Counted from the stretch's first letter, positions 1 to 9,189 are shown. The stretch: 64,000 nucleotides of DNA from CAWANF01 sp963783355 (GCA_963783355.1 CAWANF010000014.1:124001-188000), one strand, 5' to 3'. Translations and numbers: made by a program. Notes: a model not told the origin generated them from the letters alone.

Positions 1-248
1 ATGTAAATAATCATGTGAATAATGTTCATTACATTGAATGGGCTATGGAAGCCTTGCCGGAGGAGATTCTGACCGGGAAAAAATTAAATAGTGTTGATAT
101 TATTTTTCGATCGGAGTGCCGTTATGGAGAGACAGTTCATTCGTTGGCAGGTATCCGTGATGGTGATTCAGAGAATATCTATCGACATCGGTTAGTTAGA
201 GACTCAGATCAAAAGGAAATAGCTGTTGTTGAAACAAACTGGCAATAA
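1..248 (+). CDS. Acyl-ACP thioesterase, C-terminal part (5' end outside window)
   Basis: Partial gene: the reading frame enters at base 3 and is open from the window edge to the TAA at 246-248. The first visible residues contain NHVNNVHYIEW, which matches the hot-dog-fold motif of FatA/FatB-type acyl-ACP thioesterases (N-x-HVNN-x-x-Y-x-x-W), in which the Asn and His belong to the active site. The family hydrolyses acyl-ACP to release free fatty acids in the cytoplasm. Only about 82 residues are visible, roughly the second hot-dog half, so substrate length cannot be judged. A GTG at 15 lies inside the conserved motif and is not a real start. It converges on the permease operon and shares a terminator with it. 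Confidence 0.8.
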   Translation, partial: VNNHVNNVHYIEWAMEALPEEILTGKKLNSVDIIFRSECRYGETVHSLAGIRDGDSENIYRHRLVRDSDQKEIAVVETNWQ

Positions 249-283
249 AAAAGCCGGCTAAATTGTTCTAACCGGCTTTTTTA
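246..283. terminator. Bidirectional intrinsic terminator
   Basis: The arms AAAAAGCCGG and CCGGCTTTTTT surround a short loop. A-tract and T-tract flank both sides, so it can stop the thioesterase gene (+) and the permease operon (-), which converge here. Confidence 0.85.
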
Positions 284-300
284 ACCTCAGTCCTGTTTAT

Positions 301-1548
301 TTATTCATATCTCAACGACTCGACCGGATCCAGCTTAGAGGCCTTAATAGCCGGGAAGACACCTGATATCAAACCGATTAAAACTAAAATGATGATACAA
401 ATGCCGGCAATCGTGGGTGATAGTTGCGGACTGGTCAGAAACTGCATGGGTCCGTCGCCCGATACCGGCAAATGCTGAACTCCAATTACGACCAGGTACG
501 AGATTAGAAGCCCAATCAAGCCGCCAATAACAGAGATAAACAATGCTTCAAACATAAACTGGCTGATAATATGGGGTTTGCGTGCCCCGACAGCCATTTT
601 AACACCGATTTCACGGGTCCGCTCTTTAACAACCACGTACATAATATTGGCCACACCAACTCCGGCGATGAACAGGGTAAAAGCACCGACGATCCCCAGA
701 AATATCTGGATGCCCAGCATGACCATATTGATTTGTTTGGCTATGTCAACTGTATTAAAAATCTGGAGGGCATGGGTATCCGTTGGATTAAATTTATATT
801 TGGCTGCAAGTACGTGTATAATTTCATCTTGAAATACTTTGATATTTGCCAAATCCTTTGGACGTATTAAGATGCTTCCGATGTGTCTGTACCCGTATAT
901 CATTTTAAATGTTGAGGCCGGGATGATGGCCCGCTGGCTGTCCGGACCATTATTCATGCTTGTTTGAATTTTGGATTGCATCACACCTATGACTTTGAAG
1001 GGCAATCCGTCAAGTTTTACGGATTTTCCGACCGGATTTTCATCACCAAACAGCTCTTTGGCGATCTTGTCACCGAGGAACAAAACACGTTTCTTGTATT
1101 TTAAATCCAGGGCGTCAATGAAACGGCCGCCGGCAGTGGGATACAAATCACGCATATCCATAATAGAAGGATCCACTCCTTCCATATAAGTAGTTCTCTT
1201 GTTTTTCCCGACTTGCAATGTGGTTCCATATTTTCCGTAAGAGGGACTGATTAATGAAATATTGGGAACGGACCGTTTAATCAGGTCTATATCTTCGATA
1301 TTTAGCCGGATATGACGTCCTTTGGCAAGCCCCCGGTAATCTTTGCTGGTAGTTCCGCCAAATACAATGACCATTTGGTCGAATGCGTTAGTAAATCCAC
1401 TGGCCATGGTTTCTTTCAATCCTTGTCCGAATGATAAAAGCAGTACAACGGCAATGGTACCCCAGGTGATTGCGAACATAGTTAGAAATGTCCTGAGCCG
1501 CTGGGCTTTTAAATCGTTATAAAATTCCTGAAGTAATATTTTCCACAT
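301..1548 (-). CDS. MacB/FtsX-type ABC transporter permease (second of two)
   Basis: Inner-membrane permease of the MacB type, 415 aa. It has one N-terminal membrane segment (about residues 18-41), a large periplasmic MacB-PCD domain (about 45-265, including GGRFID and the NPVGK region) and a C-terminal FtsX domain with three membrane segments (about 277-402). It ends in the FtsX-typical pattern FPAIKASKLDPVESLRYE. No ATP-binding domain is fused. It lies 24 bp downstream of a paralogous permease and downstream of an HlyD-like adaptor, so the three probably form one transporter. The family exports peptides, lipids or drugs, or extracts lipoproteins. The substrate is unknown. Confidence 0.85.
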   Translation of the reverse strand: MWKILLQEFYNDLKAQRLRTFLTMFAITWGTIAVVLLLSFGQGLKETMASGFTNAFDQMVIVFGGTTSKDYRGLAKGRHIRLNIEDIDLIKRSVPNISLISPSYGKYGTTLQVGKNKRTTYMEGVDPSIMDMRDLYPTAGGRFIDALDLKYKKRVLFLGDKIAKELFGDENPVGKSVKLDGLPFKVIGVMQSKIQTSMNNGPDSQRAIIPASTFKMIYGYRHIGSILIRPKDLANIKVFQDEIIHVLAAKYKFNPTDTHALQIFNTVDIAKQINMVMLGIQIFLGIVGAFTLFIAGVGVANIMYVVVKERTREIGVKMAVGARKPHIISQFMFEALFISVIGGLIGLLISYLVVIGVQHLPVSGDGPMQFLTSPQLSPTIAGICIIILVLIGLISGVFPAIKASKLDPVESLRYE

Positions 1549-1572
1549 AGCATAATTCCGGTTAAAAATGGG

Positions 1573-2811
1573 TTACATACCGTATCTCAGACATTCTACA
1601 GGTTCAAGACTGGCTGCTTTGCGCGCCGGGAAGAAGCCTGCTAAAATTGAAATCAAGGTTAATAAGGATATTGTTACCAGGAGAACAGTCGTAGACATGG
1701 TCGGAGTGCCGACATAGGTTTGAATGGGCAAATAACCGGCCACCATAATGAGCAGGGAAGAAATAATAAATCCCAGAATGGCTCCTATGGCTACAATCAG
1801 AAAACTTTCGAAAAAGAATTGAAAAAGAATATTCCGGCGAGTGGCACCAATAGATCGTTTAATCCCGATTTCTCTGGTTTTTTCTTTAACGACAATGAAC
1901 ATGATATTCGCAACTCCAATGCCTCCAACTGTTAAGGTAAAACTCCCGATGATACCCATAAAAATGTTGAAGCCAATGAAGAAATACATCAGAAACTTAT
2001 CGGTTTGTGTAGTGTCCCATATTCCGAGGGCGTCTTTATCAGTCGGGTCAAATTTATGAAGACGTCCCAGGGTCTGGTAGATTTGAGTTTTAATTGCTTC
2101 GGCATGCTCAGGATTATCCATTTTATAAATGATATCATTCAGATACTTATGGCCAAACATAGCCCTATATGTTGTAATAGGAATAAACAAACAGTTCTGA
2201 TCGCGATCTCCGTATGACGAGTTTTGAACTTTTTCCTTCATCACCCCGATAACAAGAAATGGAGATTGTCCGATATAAACAGTCTTTCCTACAGCCGGTT
2301 TATCGCCAAAAAGTAATCCCTTGATGTCATTACCGAGTAAAACAACCCGTTTCCGTTGCTTGAGGTCAATCTCATCGATAAACCGCCCGCCCATTTGCGG
2401 GATCACATTCCGCATGTCACTGTAGTTAGAATTGACACCTACGATCGTAGGTGAAGCCACATTAACGCCCACATGAACCGGGGTGTTATTGCTGCGGTAT
2501 TCCGGACTGAGTTTGGTTATTCCCTGAACCTGTTGTTTGATAGCTTCCGCATCACGCATACGAAGATGGATAGAACGTCCGTCGGGAAATCCCATGAATG
2601 ATTTGGTGGTTTTATTACCAAAGACGACAACGATTCCATTCCCCATACCGTGCATGTTCTTTTTGCTCTGTTTTTGTAATCCAACACCGAAAGCCAGAAG
2701 CACGACAACCGAAACCGTTCCCCAGGTGATACCGGTGATTGTCAGGGTGGAACGAAGCTTTTGTGCCTTCAAATCCTGAAAAAATTGTTGTATGGTTACC
2801 CAAAGGGACAT
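1573..2811 (-). CDS. MacB/FtsX-type ABC transporter permease (first of two)
   Basis: Paralogue of the next gene in the operon, 412 aa, with the same architecture: N-terminal membrane segment, periplasmic MacB-PCD domain and C-terminal FtsX domain with three membrane segments. Shared landmarks are GGRFID, KRV-LLG followed by LFGD, and the closing FPARKAASLEPVECLRYGM. The divergence between the two suggests an old tandem duplication and a heterodimeric permease pair. Transcribed with the adaptor gene upstream (100 bp gap) and the second permease downstream. No nucleotide-binding subunit is encoded in the cluster. Confidence 0.85.
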   Translation of the reverse strand: MSLWVTIQQFFQDLKAQKLRSTLTITGITWGTVSVVVLLAFGVGLQKQSKKNMHGMGNGIVVVFGNKTTKSFMGFPDGRSIHLRMRDAEAIKQQVQGITKLSPEYRSNNTPVHVGVNVASPTIVGVNSNYSDMRNVIPQMGGRFIDEIDLKQRKRVVLLGNDIKGLLFGDKPAVGKTVYIGQSPFLVIGVMKEKVQNSSYGDRDQNCLFIPITTYRAMFGHKYLNDIIYKMDNPEHAEAIKTQIYQTLGRLHKFDPTDKDALGIWDTTQTDKFLMYFFIGFNIFMGIIGSFTLTVGGIGVANIMFIVVKEKTREIGIKRSIGATRRNILFQFFFESFLIVAIGAILGFIISSLLIMVAGYLPIQTYVGTPTMSTTVLLVTISLLTLISILAGFFPARKAASLEPVECLRYGM

Positions 2812-2911
2812 AATTGTGTTTTCGCTAATTGTGCTTTATAGTTTACGTTGGCCTCAGTATTAAACTGTCGTAAGTTTGTCTCGAAACTCAATACTCAGAT
2901 CTCACTACTAA

Positions 2912-4009
2912 TTACTTAATCTCCTTAGGTGTTTTTTCAATCACTTTATCGCCCTTTTTCAAACCTTTAACCACTTCTACGTTCATGGCGTCGCTCAAGC
3001 CGGTTTTAATGATTTTAGTCTCTTTTTTTCCGTCCTGTTGCTGGACTTCAACCCGGGCCGTATCGCTGGAAAAGGTGATTAATCGTTCAGGGATCATCAA
3101 TACGTTATCATGTTTCTGCACCGTGATATCAGCATTGGCGGAATAGCCGGCTCTAAGTAATACACCATTTGTCTTGGTAAGCTTGATTTCAATCGGGAAC
3201 ACGACAGAATTATCTTTATCCTGCGATTGTAAGGATATTCTTGAAAGAACCCCTTGTATTGTGGCATCGGGTAAGGCCCCAATTTTGATCGTTGCAGGCA
3301 TGCCTTCTTTTAACTTGCCAACGTCAATTTCATCGACGGTTCCGCGAAACAGGAGATTATGCATATCAGCCATAGTCATCAAAACGGTACCGGCCTGATA
3401 GGATGTTAAAGGCACGACCGGATCGCCGATTTCTATTTTCTTTTCGAGTATGTATCCGCTGATTGGGGCTTTGACAATCGATTCGATTTTTTCTTTTCCG
3501 GTATTAATATGTCCTTCTTTAAGCAGACCGAGCTGATCTTTCGCCGCGCCTAATTCCAATTTGGCCTGATTGTAATTTTTCAAAGCATTGTCATAATCGG
3601 CATCGGATATATATCCCAGTTTCTTGAGTTTATTTTGTCGTTTGAATTCACTGGCTGCATTCTGAAGATTGATTTGCGTTCTTTCCACCTGGCGCTGAGC
3701 ATTTACCAGCTCTTCCGGTGTTGGGGTCGGTTTGATCTCAATTAACGGATCGCCGGCTTTCACATAGTCACCTGCATCTGCAAATAATTTGGCCACTACT
3801 CCTGATATTTTCGATTTGACATCGACTTTCACTTTGGGCACGATAGAGCCAACGGCCAATGCTTTATCGATAATATTGCCTTTGGTCACCTCGACGGTTT
3901 TTACCTTATCGGCTTTATTGTCCTCTTTCGATTTTACCATCGCGATGACAGCACCGGCTACAGCAACTACGACTACAACGGTCAGTATTATTTTAAATGC
4001 TTTCTTCAT
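2912..4009 (-). CDS. HlyD/MacA-family periplasmic adaptor protein
   Basis: Membrane-fusion protein that would bridge the inner-membrane permeases to an outer-membrane channel. It has an N-terminal membrane anchor (about residues 5-25, very Val-rich), a split lipoyl/barrel-sandwich domain beginning near KSKISGVVAKLFADAGDYVK, a helical hairpin with Gln/Lys/Glu-rich coiled coil (about 105-175), a second lipoyl half around KAPISGYILEKKIEIGDPV, then beta-barrel and membrane-proximal domains. The reading frame can be extended to a TTG at 4021, but I prefer the ATG at 4009, which puts MKKAF directly before the membrane segment. First gene of the operon with the two permeases. No TolC-like gene is nearby. 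Confidence 0.85.
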   Translation of the reverse strand: MKKAFKIILTVVVVVAVAGAVIAMVKSKEDNKADKVKTVEVTKGNIIDKALAVGSIVPKVKVDVKSKISGVVAKLFADAGDYVKAGDPLIEIKPTPTPEELVNAQRQVERTQINLQNAASEFKRQNKLKKLGYISDADYDNALKNYNQAKLELGAAKDQLGLLKEGHINTGKEKIESIVKAPISGYILEKKIEIGDPVVPLTSYQAGTVLMTMADMHNLLFRGTVDEIDVGKLKEGMPATIKIGALPDATIQGVLSRISLQSQDKDNSVVFPIEIKLTKTNGVLLRAGYSANADITVQKHDNVLMIPERLITFSSDTARVEVQQQDGKKETKIIKTGLSDAMNVEVVKGLKKGDKVIEKTPKEIK

Positions 4010-4234
4010 GATATTTTTCAATTCAAATGGTTATGTACTCCAACAAAAAGCTTATTTGTAGTAATAAACCGGGGTTACGGTTCTGATCAGTTTGCTACCC
4101 GGTAGATTTGTTTTTCGCTATGGCATACGAAATAACGGTGAATGAAGTTTCAAAGGAATTTGTTGAAATTTCTTTCTAATACTTGAATATTTTGGGGTAA
4201 CAGATTGAAATGCAATGAATAAGAGGAATGATAT

Positions 4235-4263
4235 AAAAAAAGCCGTGTAGAAAAACACGGCTT
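4235..4263 (-). terminator. Intrinsic terminator of sthA
   Basis: Read on the minus strand, AAGCCGTGT and ACACGGCTT form a stem around a short loop, followed by a run of T. It lies 28 bp past the stop codon of the sthA gene. Confidence 0.85.
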
Positions 4264-4290
4264 GAATGAGAATTTGTTAAAAGGAGACTA

Positions 4291-5703
4291 TTAATTATCT
4301 CCCAGGTGATTCAGACCATTAAAAGCAGCAATTTTATAAGCTTCGGTAAAAGTCGGATAATTAAAAACCTGGTTTACGAAATAATGCACATCACCGCCAA
4401 ATGTTAAGACGGATTGACCGATATGAATCAGGTCGCAGGCGTTTTCTCCCAAAATGTGAACACCCAACAACTTTTGAGTTTGTGTTTCGAAAACAAGTTT
4501 CAGGATACCGTAACTCATATTATTGATATCGGCCCGGGTCAGGTTTTTAAAATAGGCACGGCCAACGGAACAATCGATGCCATTTTGTTTAGCTTCCTGT
4601 TCTGTCAGGCCAATACTTGATATTTCGGGTATGGAATAGATGCCGAAGGGAATATTAGCGGGAGATTTTAATGAAGAACGATTGAACATATGGCAAGCTG
4701 CCAGGCGTCCTTGGGTGAATGAAACCGACGCCAGTGCGGGAAAACCAATGACATCACCCGAGGCGTACACGGAATCGATATTCGTTTTATAGTTTTCATC
4801 CACCTGGATATATCCATATTCATCCAGAGCAATGTTGGCATTGGTCAACCCGATATTTTTGGTGTTGGGCACTCGTCCGCCGAGATACAAAACATGTTCA
4901 CTCTCAATAACTTTAAGTTTTTGTTCATTGGAGGTAAAACGAACTTCCGTACAATTTCTGAGTGGATTGAATTCGATACTTTCAATATCGCTGTTGTTGT
5001 ACAGATAGATACCAAAATCATCCAAAACCCGATTTAATTCTTTCTTTATATCGAGGTCAAGAAATGGAAGATGCATTTTGTTACTGTTAAGAATTGTAAC
5101 ATGCGTGCCCATTGCTGCAAACGTTGTGGCAAACTCAATAGCATTCACCCCGGACCCGACAATGACAAGCCTTCTGGGTACATGATTGAGTGTAAAGATT
5201 GAGATTGAATCAAAAATCTTATCATTGTCGATTTCAAACTTTGTTGGATCAGTGGCATGGCTCCCGGTAGAAATCAGTATATAGCGGCTGGTCAGTGTCT
5301 GTTTACTTCCGTTTGAATCGGTAATTTCCACGGTATTTTTATCGATTATTTTACCAAAACCACGGGAGGTATGAACATTATTTTCGATCAGGTTTCTTTT
5401 AATTTCTTTATTCTCATTTTCCTGAACTTTGTCCTTGAACTGCAGAAGGTCTTCCATCAGGTACCCTTCATAGGGTTTCCGGGATAGCCGGGTCTGTAGT
5501 TGCCGGTTGTACTTAAAAATGATATTTGCCGCTTCCCGCAATGTTTTGCTCGGAACCGTGCCGGTATTAATCCATGCCCCCCCGAGATACTTATCATTAG
5601 CCTCTACTACGAGTACTTTTTTTCCATACTTGGCTGATTGAATGGCGCAGGAAAAACCAGCCGGACCGCTTCCTAAGATGATAATGTCGTAATCAGTCTT
5701 CAT
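4291..5703 (-). CDS. sthA: Soluble pyridine nucleotide transhydrogenase (Si-specific NAD(P)+ transhydrogenase)
   Basis: Flavoprotein of the dihydrolipoamide-dehydrogenase superfamily, 470 aa, that transfers hydride between NADPH and NAD+ in the cytoplasm. It shows the FAD motif GSGPAG (residues 11-16), a second dinucleotide motif GSGVNAIEFA near residue 180, the flavin-binding ASGDVIGFP segment and a C-terminal dimer domain. SthA is told from lipoamide or glutathione reductases by two things: the redox-active CxxxxC site is absent (the segment reads GGAWINTGTVPSKTL, no Cys), and the C-terminus FNYPTFTEAYKIAAFNGLN closely resembles that of E. coli SthA. Divergent from the superoxide dismutase gene. 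Monocistronic, with its own terminator. Confidence 0.88.
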   Translation of the reverse strand: MKTDYDIIILGSGPAGFSCAIQSAKYGKKVLVVEANDKYLGGAWINTGTVPSKTLREAANIIFKYNRQLQTRLSRKPYEGYLMEDLLQFKDKVQENENKEIKRNLIENNVHTSRGFGKIIDKNTVEITDSNGSKQTLTSRYILISTGSHATDPTKFEIDNDKIFDSISIFTLNHVPRRLVIVGSGVNAIEFATTFAAMGTHVTILNSNKMHLPFLDLDIKKELNRVLDDFGIYLYNNSDIESIEFNPLRNCTEVRFTSNEQKLKVIESEHVLYLGGRVPNTKNIGLTNANIALDEYGYIQVDENYKTNIDSVYASGDVIGFPALASVSFTQGRLAACHMFNRSSLKSPANIPFGIYSIPEISSIGLTEQEAKQNGIDCSVGRAYFKNLTRADINNMSYGILKLVFETQTQKLLGVHILGENACDLIHIGQSVLTFGGDVHYFVNQVFNYPTFTEAYKIAAFNGLNHLGDN

Positions 5704-6005
5704 AATAAGGCAAAATACCTTAGATATTTATCAGGTTAAAGGTAAAAACTGAAACGTAATTCCTACGTTTTCAGCAATGCTAAGATAGAGTAAAAATAGA
5801 AGTATTTCTTTGAAATTATTTTGTGCAAAAAGATGTTAAGTTTTTAACTGTGTTATAAATCAATGATATGGATAAGAATTTATCGTTGAGGTTTTTATAT
5901 AATGCAAGTGATTGTATATTAAAAGGCTGGCAAATTCGGTATTATTTTACGAATGGACACCTACAATTTTGAATTAAAATCATTAATAAAACGAAAGGAA
6001 AAGTA
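5704..6005. other. Divergent intergenic region between sthA and sodA
   Basis: AT-rich 302-bp spacer between two outward-reading genes, so it must hold both promoters. I see one strong inverted repeat near the sthA side and a Shine-Dalgarno AAGGA seven bases before sodA. I cannot assign -35/-10 boxes with confidence. No gene or RNA is apparent. Confidence 0.6.
5749..5774. promoter_or_regulatory. Inverted repeat in the sthA upstream region (operator or leader hairpin)
   Basis: CTGAAACGTA is followed after ATTCC by TACGTTTTCAG, an almost perfect inverted repeat with one extra A. It lies 46-71 bp upstream of the sthA start codon. It has no T tail, so it is more likely an operator or a 5'-leader hairpin than a terminator. 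No regulator can be named. Confidence 0.45.
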
Positions 6006-6614
6006 ATGGCTTATACTTTACCTGATCTACCTTACGCTTACAACGCTTTAGAACCGTATATAGATGCAAGAACGATGGAAATTCATCATACCAAGCATCA
6101 TCAGGGTTATGTAAACAAAGTTAACGCGGCTTTAGAAGGCCTTGATCTGGCTGATAAACCCATTGAAGAAGTACTGAAAAATATTGATAAAGTACCTGCT
6201 GAAAAAAAACAGGCTGTTATTAATAATGGCGGCGGACATGCTAACCATTCATTATTCTGGACTATCATGAAACCGAATGGCGGGGGAAATCCTTCCGGAG
6301 ATCTGGCTGCTGCTATCAATAGTACTTTTGGAGATTTTGATAATCTCAAAAAACAATTTTCTGATGCAGCCGCTACCCGTTTTGGTTCCGGTTGGGCCTG
6401 GTTATGCGTTAATAAAGATGGCAAACTGGAAGTACTGTCAACAGCTAATCAGGACAGTCCTTACATGAACCATCTGACACCTGTTTTAGGTTTGGATGTT
6501 TGGGAACATGCTTATTATCTGCATTACCAAAACAAACGCCCCGATTATATCGCCGCTTTCTGGAATGTGATCAATTGGGCTCAGGTAGAGAAAAATTTTG
6601 CCGCTGCTAAATAA
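6006..6614 (+). CDS. sodA: Superoxide dismutase, Mn type (Fe/Mn family)
   Basis: Cytoplasmic enzyme converting superoxide to hydrogen peroxide and oxygen, 202 aa. The four metal ligands of the Fe/Mn family are present: His27, His81, Asp164 and His168. The pattern GGGHANHSLFW and the TANQDSP segment (Gln from the C-terminal domain) are those of Mn-preferring enzymes rather than Fe-type ones, although some FCB members are cambialistic. Start supported by AAGGA seven bases upstream. It stands alone between the divergent sthA gene and a terminator, which suggests its own control. It forms a small redox group with sthA and the bacilliredoxin. Confidence 0.95.
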   Translation: MAYTLPDLPYAYNALEPYIDARTMEIHHTKHHQGYVNKVNAALEGLDLADKPIEEVLKNIDKVPAEKKQAVINNGGGHANHSLFWTIMKPNGGGNPSGDLAAAINSTFGDFDNLKKQFSDAAATRFGSGWAWLCVNKDGKLEVLSTANQDSPYMNHLTPVLGLDVWEHAYYLHYQNKRPDYIAAFWNVINWAQVEKNFAAAK

Positions 6615-6650
6615 TTATTCAGCCGGCTGTATCTGAATCTATATTATGGG

Positions 6651-6688
6651 ACGGGGTTTTATTTATTTAAAAACCCCGTTTTTATTTT
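6651..6688 (+). terminator. Intrinsic terminator of sodA
   Basis: ACGGGGTTTT and AAAACCCCGT form a ten-base-pair stem around TATTTATTTA, followed by a T-rich tail. Confidence 0.85.
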
Positions 6689-6873
6689 AGAATTAATCAT
6701 TTTCCAGGTTAACTTGCTGAACAGCAGTTTAATAGCCGGAATCGTAAAATCATTTTTATGTATTGTTTATCAATACGCATTCTTGATAGATAATACTTAT
6801 ATTGTGCCAAAGTTGACTAATGGGGGGCGAGTATCGCGTCCCCGGATTCATTCATTAAAGAATTGAGGTTTAT

Positions 6874-7311
6874 ATGCAATTTGGAATGCCTGACATTTCA
6901 TGGATGCGCGAAGAGTTGACGGACTTAGGTGTCAAAGAACTGCTCACCCCCGAAGACGTAGACAGCGCAATGGAAACTGCAAAGAAAGGTACAACCTTGC
7001 TTGTTATTAACTCTGTATGTGGTTGTGCGGCGGGAAATGCCCGTCCGGCTGTAAAAGTAGCTCTAGATAGCGGTAAAGTGCCTGATAACATGTTTACGGT
7101 TTTTGCCGGACAGGATAAAGATGCTACCGCTCATGCCCGTGGTTATTTTAGCGATTTTCCACCATCATCCCCATCCTTTGCTTTTTTTAAAGATGGAGAA
7201 ATTAAAGCCATGATACCGCGTCATCGCATTGAAGGCCGTTCGGCTTTGGAAGTTGCGGACGATTTAAAAATGGTATTTAATGCATTTTGTGAAGAAAAAG
7301 TAGCTAAATAA
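6874..7311 (+). CDS. Bacilliredoxin, BrxA/BrxB (YphP/YqiW) family
   Basis: Small thioredoxin-fold protein, 145 aa, the normal family length. The active site is the unusual Cys49-Gly-Cys51 in NSVCGCAAGNARP, the signature of the bacilliredoxins. Family members remove bacillithiol from oxidised protein cysteines in the cytoplasm. This implies bacillithiol or a similar low-molecular-weight thiol in this organism, but no bacillithiol synthesis gene is in view. A GAGG Shine-Dalgarno sits six bases before the ATG. Monocistronic, with its own terminator. I cannot decide between BrxA and BrxB. Confidence 0.9.
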   Translation: MQFGMPDISWMREELTDLGVKELLTPEDVDSAMETAKKGTTLLVINSVCGCAAGNARPAVKVALDSGKVPDNMFTVFAGQDKDATAHARGYFSDFPPSSPSFAFFKDGEIKAMIPRHRIEGRSALEVADDLKMVFNAFCEEKVAK

Positions 7312-7342
7312 GCTCGCATAAAACTAAATGCATGTATTTTTT

Positions 7343-7377
7343 AAGGGATCCCGAAAATGTCGGTGATCCCTTTTTTT
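7343..7377 (+). terminator. Intrinsic terminator after the bacilliredoxin gene
   Basis: AAGGGATC and GATCCCTT pair, with an inner CG/CG step, and are followed by seven T. Confidence 0.85.
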
Positions 7378-7491
7378 ATATTAATTTGTTGAAAGACAAT
7401 TCAATAAATAGGACTTTAATATTTATAATCTTTATATAAAGAACTTAATTGGCTATGACGTTCTGTAGGGAATCTTTTCAGAGAGGGTATT

Positions 7492-9129
7492 GTGATAAAG
7501 AGAGAAAATGATATACGTCGTTTAAAAGAGGAACAATTCGATGTCCTGATTATCGGTGGTGGAGCTACCGGAACAGGCGTCGCCCTGGATGCGGCTTTAA
7601 GAGGACTGAAAGTGGCCCTGGTTGAATCCGGAGATTTTGCCTCGGGTTCCTCCGGTGTTTCAACAAAATTGATTCATGGCGGTGTTCGGTATCTAGAAAA
7701 GGCATTTAAAGATTTAGACATCGGGCAGTTTTCCCTCGTTGTGGAAGCTTTGCATGAGCGCGAACATATGCTGAAAGTGGCTCCGCATTTATCTCATGAA
7801 CAGGGAATCATCATCCCGATTTTCACTAAAACTGAACTTTTATATTATGGTTTCGGACTTAAAATTTATGATTCGCTTTCCGGCGATACTCAGATAAAGA
7901 AAAGCCGCCTGCTCGAAAAACAACAAGTCAGCAGCCTGATGCCCGAACTGAAAAGTGAAAACCTGAGTGGCGGGGTTTTATACTTCGATGGGCAATTCGA
8001 TGATGCCCTGTTTAATATTTCCCTGGCCCGTTCAGCTGAAAAAGAGCAGGCGATTGTATCGAATTATATAGGATGTCACGGGTTCAATAAAGATGAGAAT
8101 AACCGGATTATATCGGCGAATGTAGAAGATTATCTGACGGGTGAAAAATTTTCAATCAAAAGTAATGTCTTTATCAATTGTACGGGGCCTTATTCCGACA
8201 AAATAAGGAAATGGGCTCGTCCGGATACAGAAGCCCGCCTCCGTCCAAGTCGTGGCATACATATTCTGTTGGATCGGGATTTTTTATCCGGTAAACAAGG
8301 ATTACTGATACCCAAAACGAAAGATGGGCGCGTCATTTTTGCATTACCCTGGTATGAAAGTGTACTGGTGGGAACTACGGAAACCGAGGTCACGGATATA
8401 TCTAAAGGCAACGAGTATACCATCGATGAAATTCGATATCTGATTGAATATTTACAGGAGTATCTGGCTGTTAACATCAGCATGGAAGATGTGAAAGGAG
8501 TGCTTTCGGGCATGCGGCCATTGGTAGCTTCTCACAGCGGAGACGATAATACAGAATCGCTGATTAGAAGTCATGAGATTGAGATATGGGATGATGAGCA
8601 CATTATAAATGTTCTGGGCGGTAAATGGACGACCTATCGAAAAATGGCCGAGGATGCCGTAGATGCCTATTATCATTTTAAAAACGGGGAGAAGAAGCCG
8701 TCTTTAACAATTGATTATACATTAATCGGCGCACCCGAAGATGGTGGATTCGATGAAATTGTTCGAAATTCAATGTTGTCTGAATTACCTAAAGACATAT
8801 TGGAACATATTTCGAATTATGGTACCGAAGTAAAAAAGCTGGTACCATTTTTTGAGAAAGCGGGAGTTAAACGACTTCATAGCGATTATCCGTTTACAAC
8901 AGCAGAAGTACGTTTTGCAATCGACGATATGTATGCACACACCATTGATGACATCTTATCGAGGCGGACGCGGCTCGAAGTATTTAATGCTAATGCGGCC
9001 GTCGAAGCAGCCCCTTTGGTTGCTCGAATCCTGGCGGAAAAAAAGGACTGGGGTCAGCAAAGAGAGCAACGAGAACTGAAAGAATATCTGGCGAAATTGA
9101 ACAATAAAGATAAATTTGTTGTACACTAA
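7492..9129 (+). CDS. glpD: Aerobic glycerol-3-phosphate dehydrogenase
   Basis: FAD-dependent, membrane-associated enzyme, 545 aa, that oxidises sn-glycerol-3-phosphate to dihydroxyacetone phosphate and passes electrons to quinone. The FAD Rossmann motif GGGATGTGVALDAALRG lies near residues 22-38, followed by FASGSSGVSTKLIHGGVRYLE, the family's substrate/FAD segment. The C-terminal DAO-C domain is complete. GTG start, supported by GAGAGG a few bases upstream. No glycerol kinase or facilitator is adjacent, so the enzyme may serve phospholipid-derived glycerophosphate as well as glycerol. Confidence 0.93.
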   Translation: MIKRENDIRRLKEEQFDVLIIGGGATGTGVALDAALRGLKVALVESGDFASGSSGVSTKLIHGGVRYLEKAFKDLDIGQFSLVVEALHEREHMLKVAPHLSHEQGIIIPIFTKTELLYYGFGLKIYDSLSGDTQIKKSRLLEKQQVSSLMPELKSENLSGGVLYFDGQFDDALFNISLARSAEKEQAIVSNYIGCHGFNKDENNRIISANVEDYLTGEKFSIKSNVFINCTGPYSDKIRKWARPDTEARLRPSRGIHILLDRDFLSGKQGLLIPKTKDGRVIFALPWYESVLVGTTETEVTDISKGNEYTIDEIRYLIEYLQEYLAVNISMEDVKGVLSGMRPLVASHSGDDNTESLIRSHEIEIWDDEHIINVLGGKWTTYRKMAEDAVDAYYHFKNGEKKPSLTIDYTLIGAPEDGGFDEIVRNSMLSELPKDILEHISNYGTEVKKLVPFFEKAGVKRLHSDYPFTTAEVRFAIDDMYAHTIDDILSRRTRLEVFNANAAVEAAPLVARILAEKKDWGQQREQRELKEYLAKLNNKDKFVVH

Positions 9130-9189
9130 GCTTTAACAAAGCAAAATAATCTGTTATAACTATTCAGATTTAACAAGAGAGGTGAAAAC

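Noticed and set aside
4009..4021. TTG at 4021 as the start of the adaptor gene
   Set aside because: The ATG at 4009 sits directly before the membrane anchor, and no Shine-Dalgarno favours the TTG.
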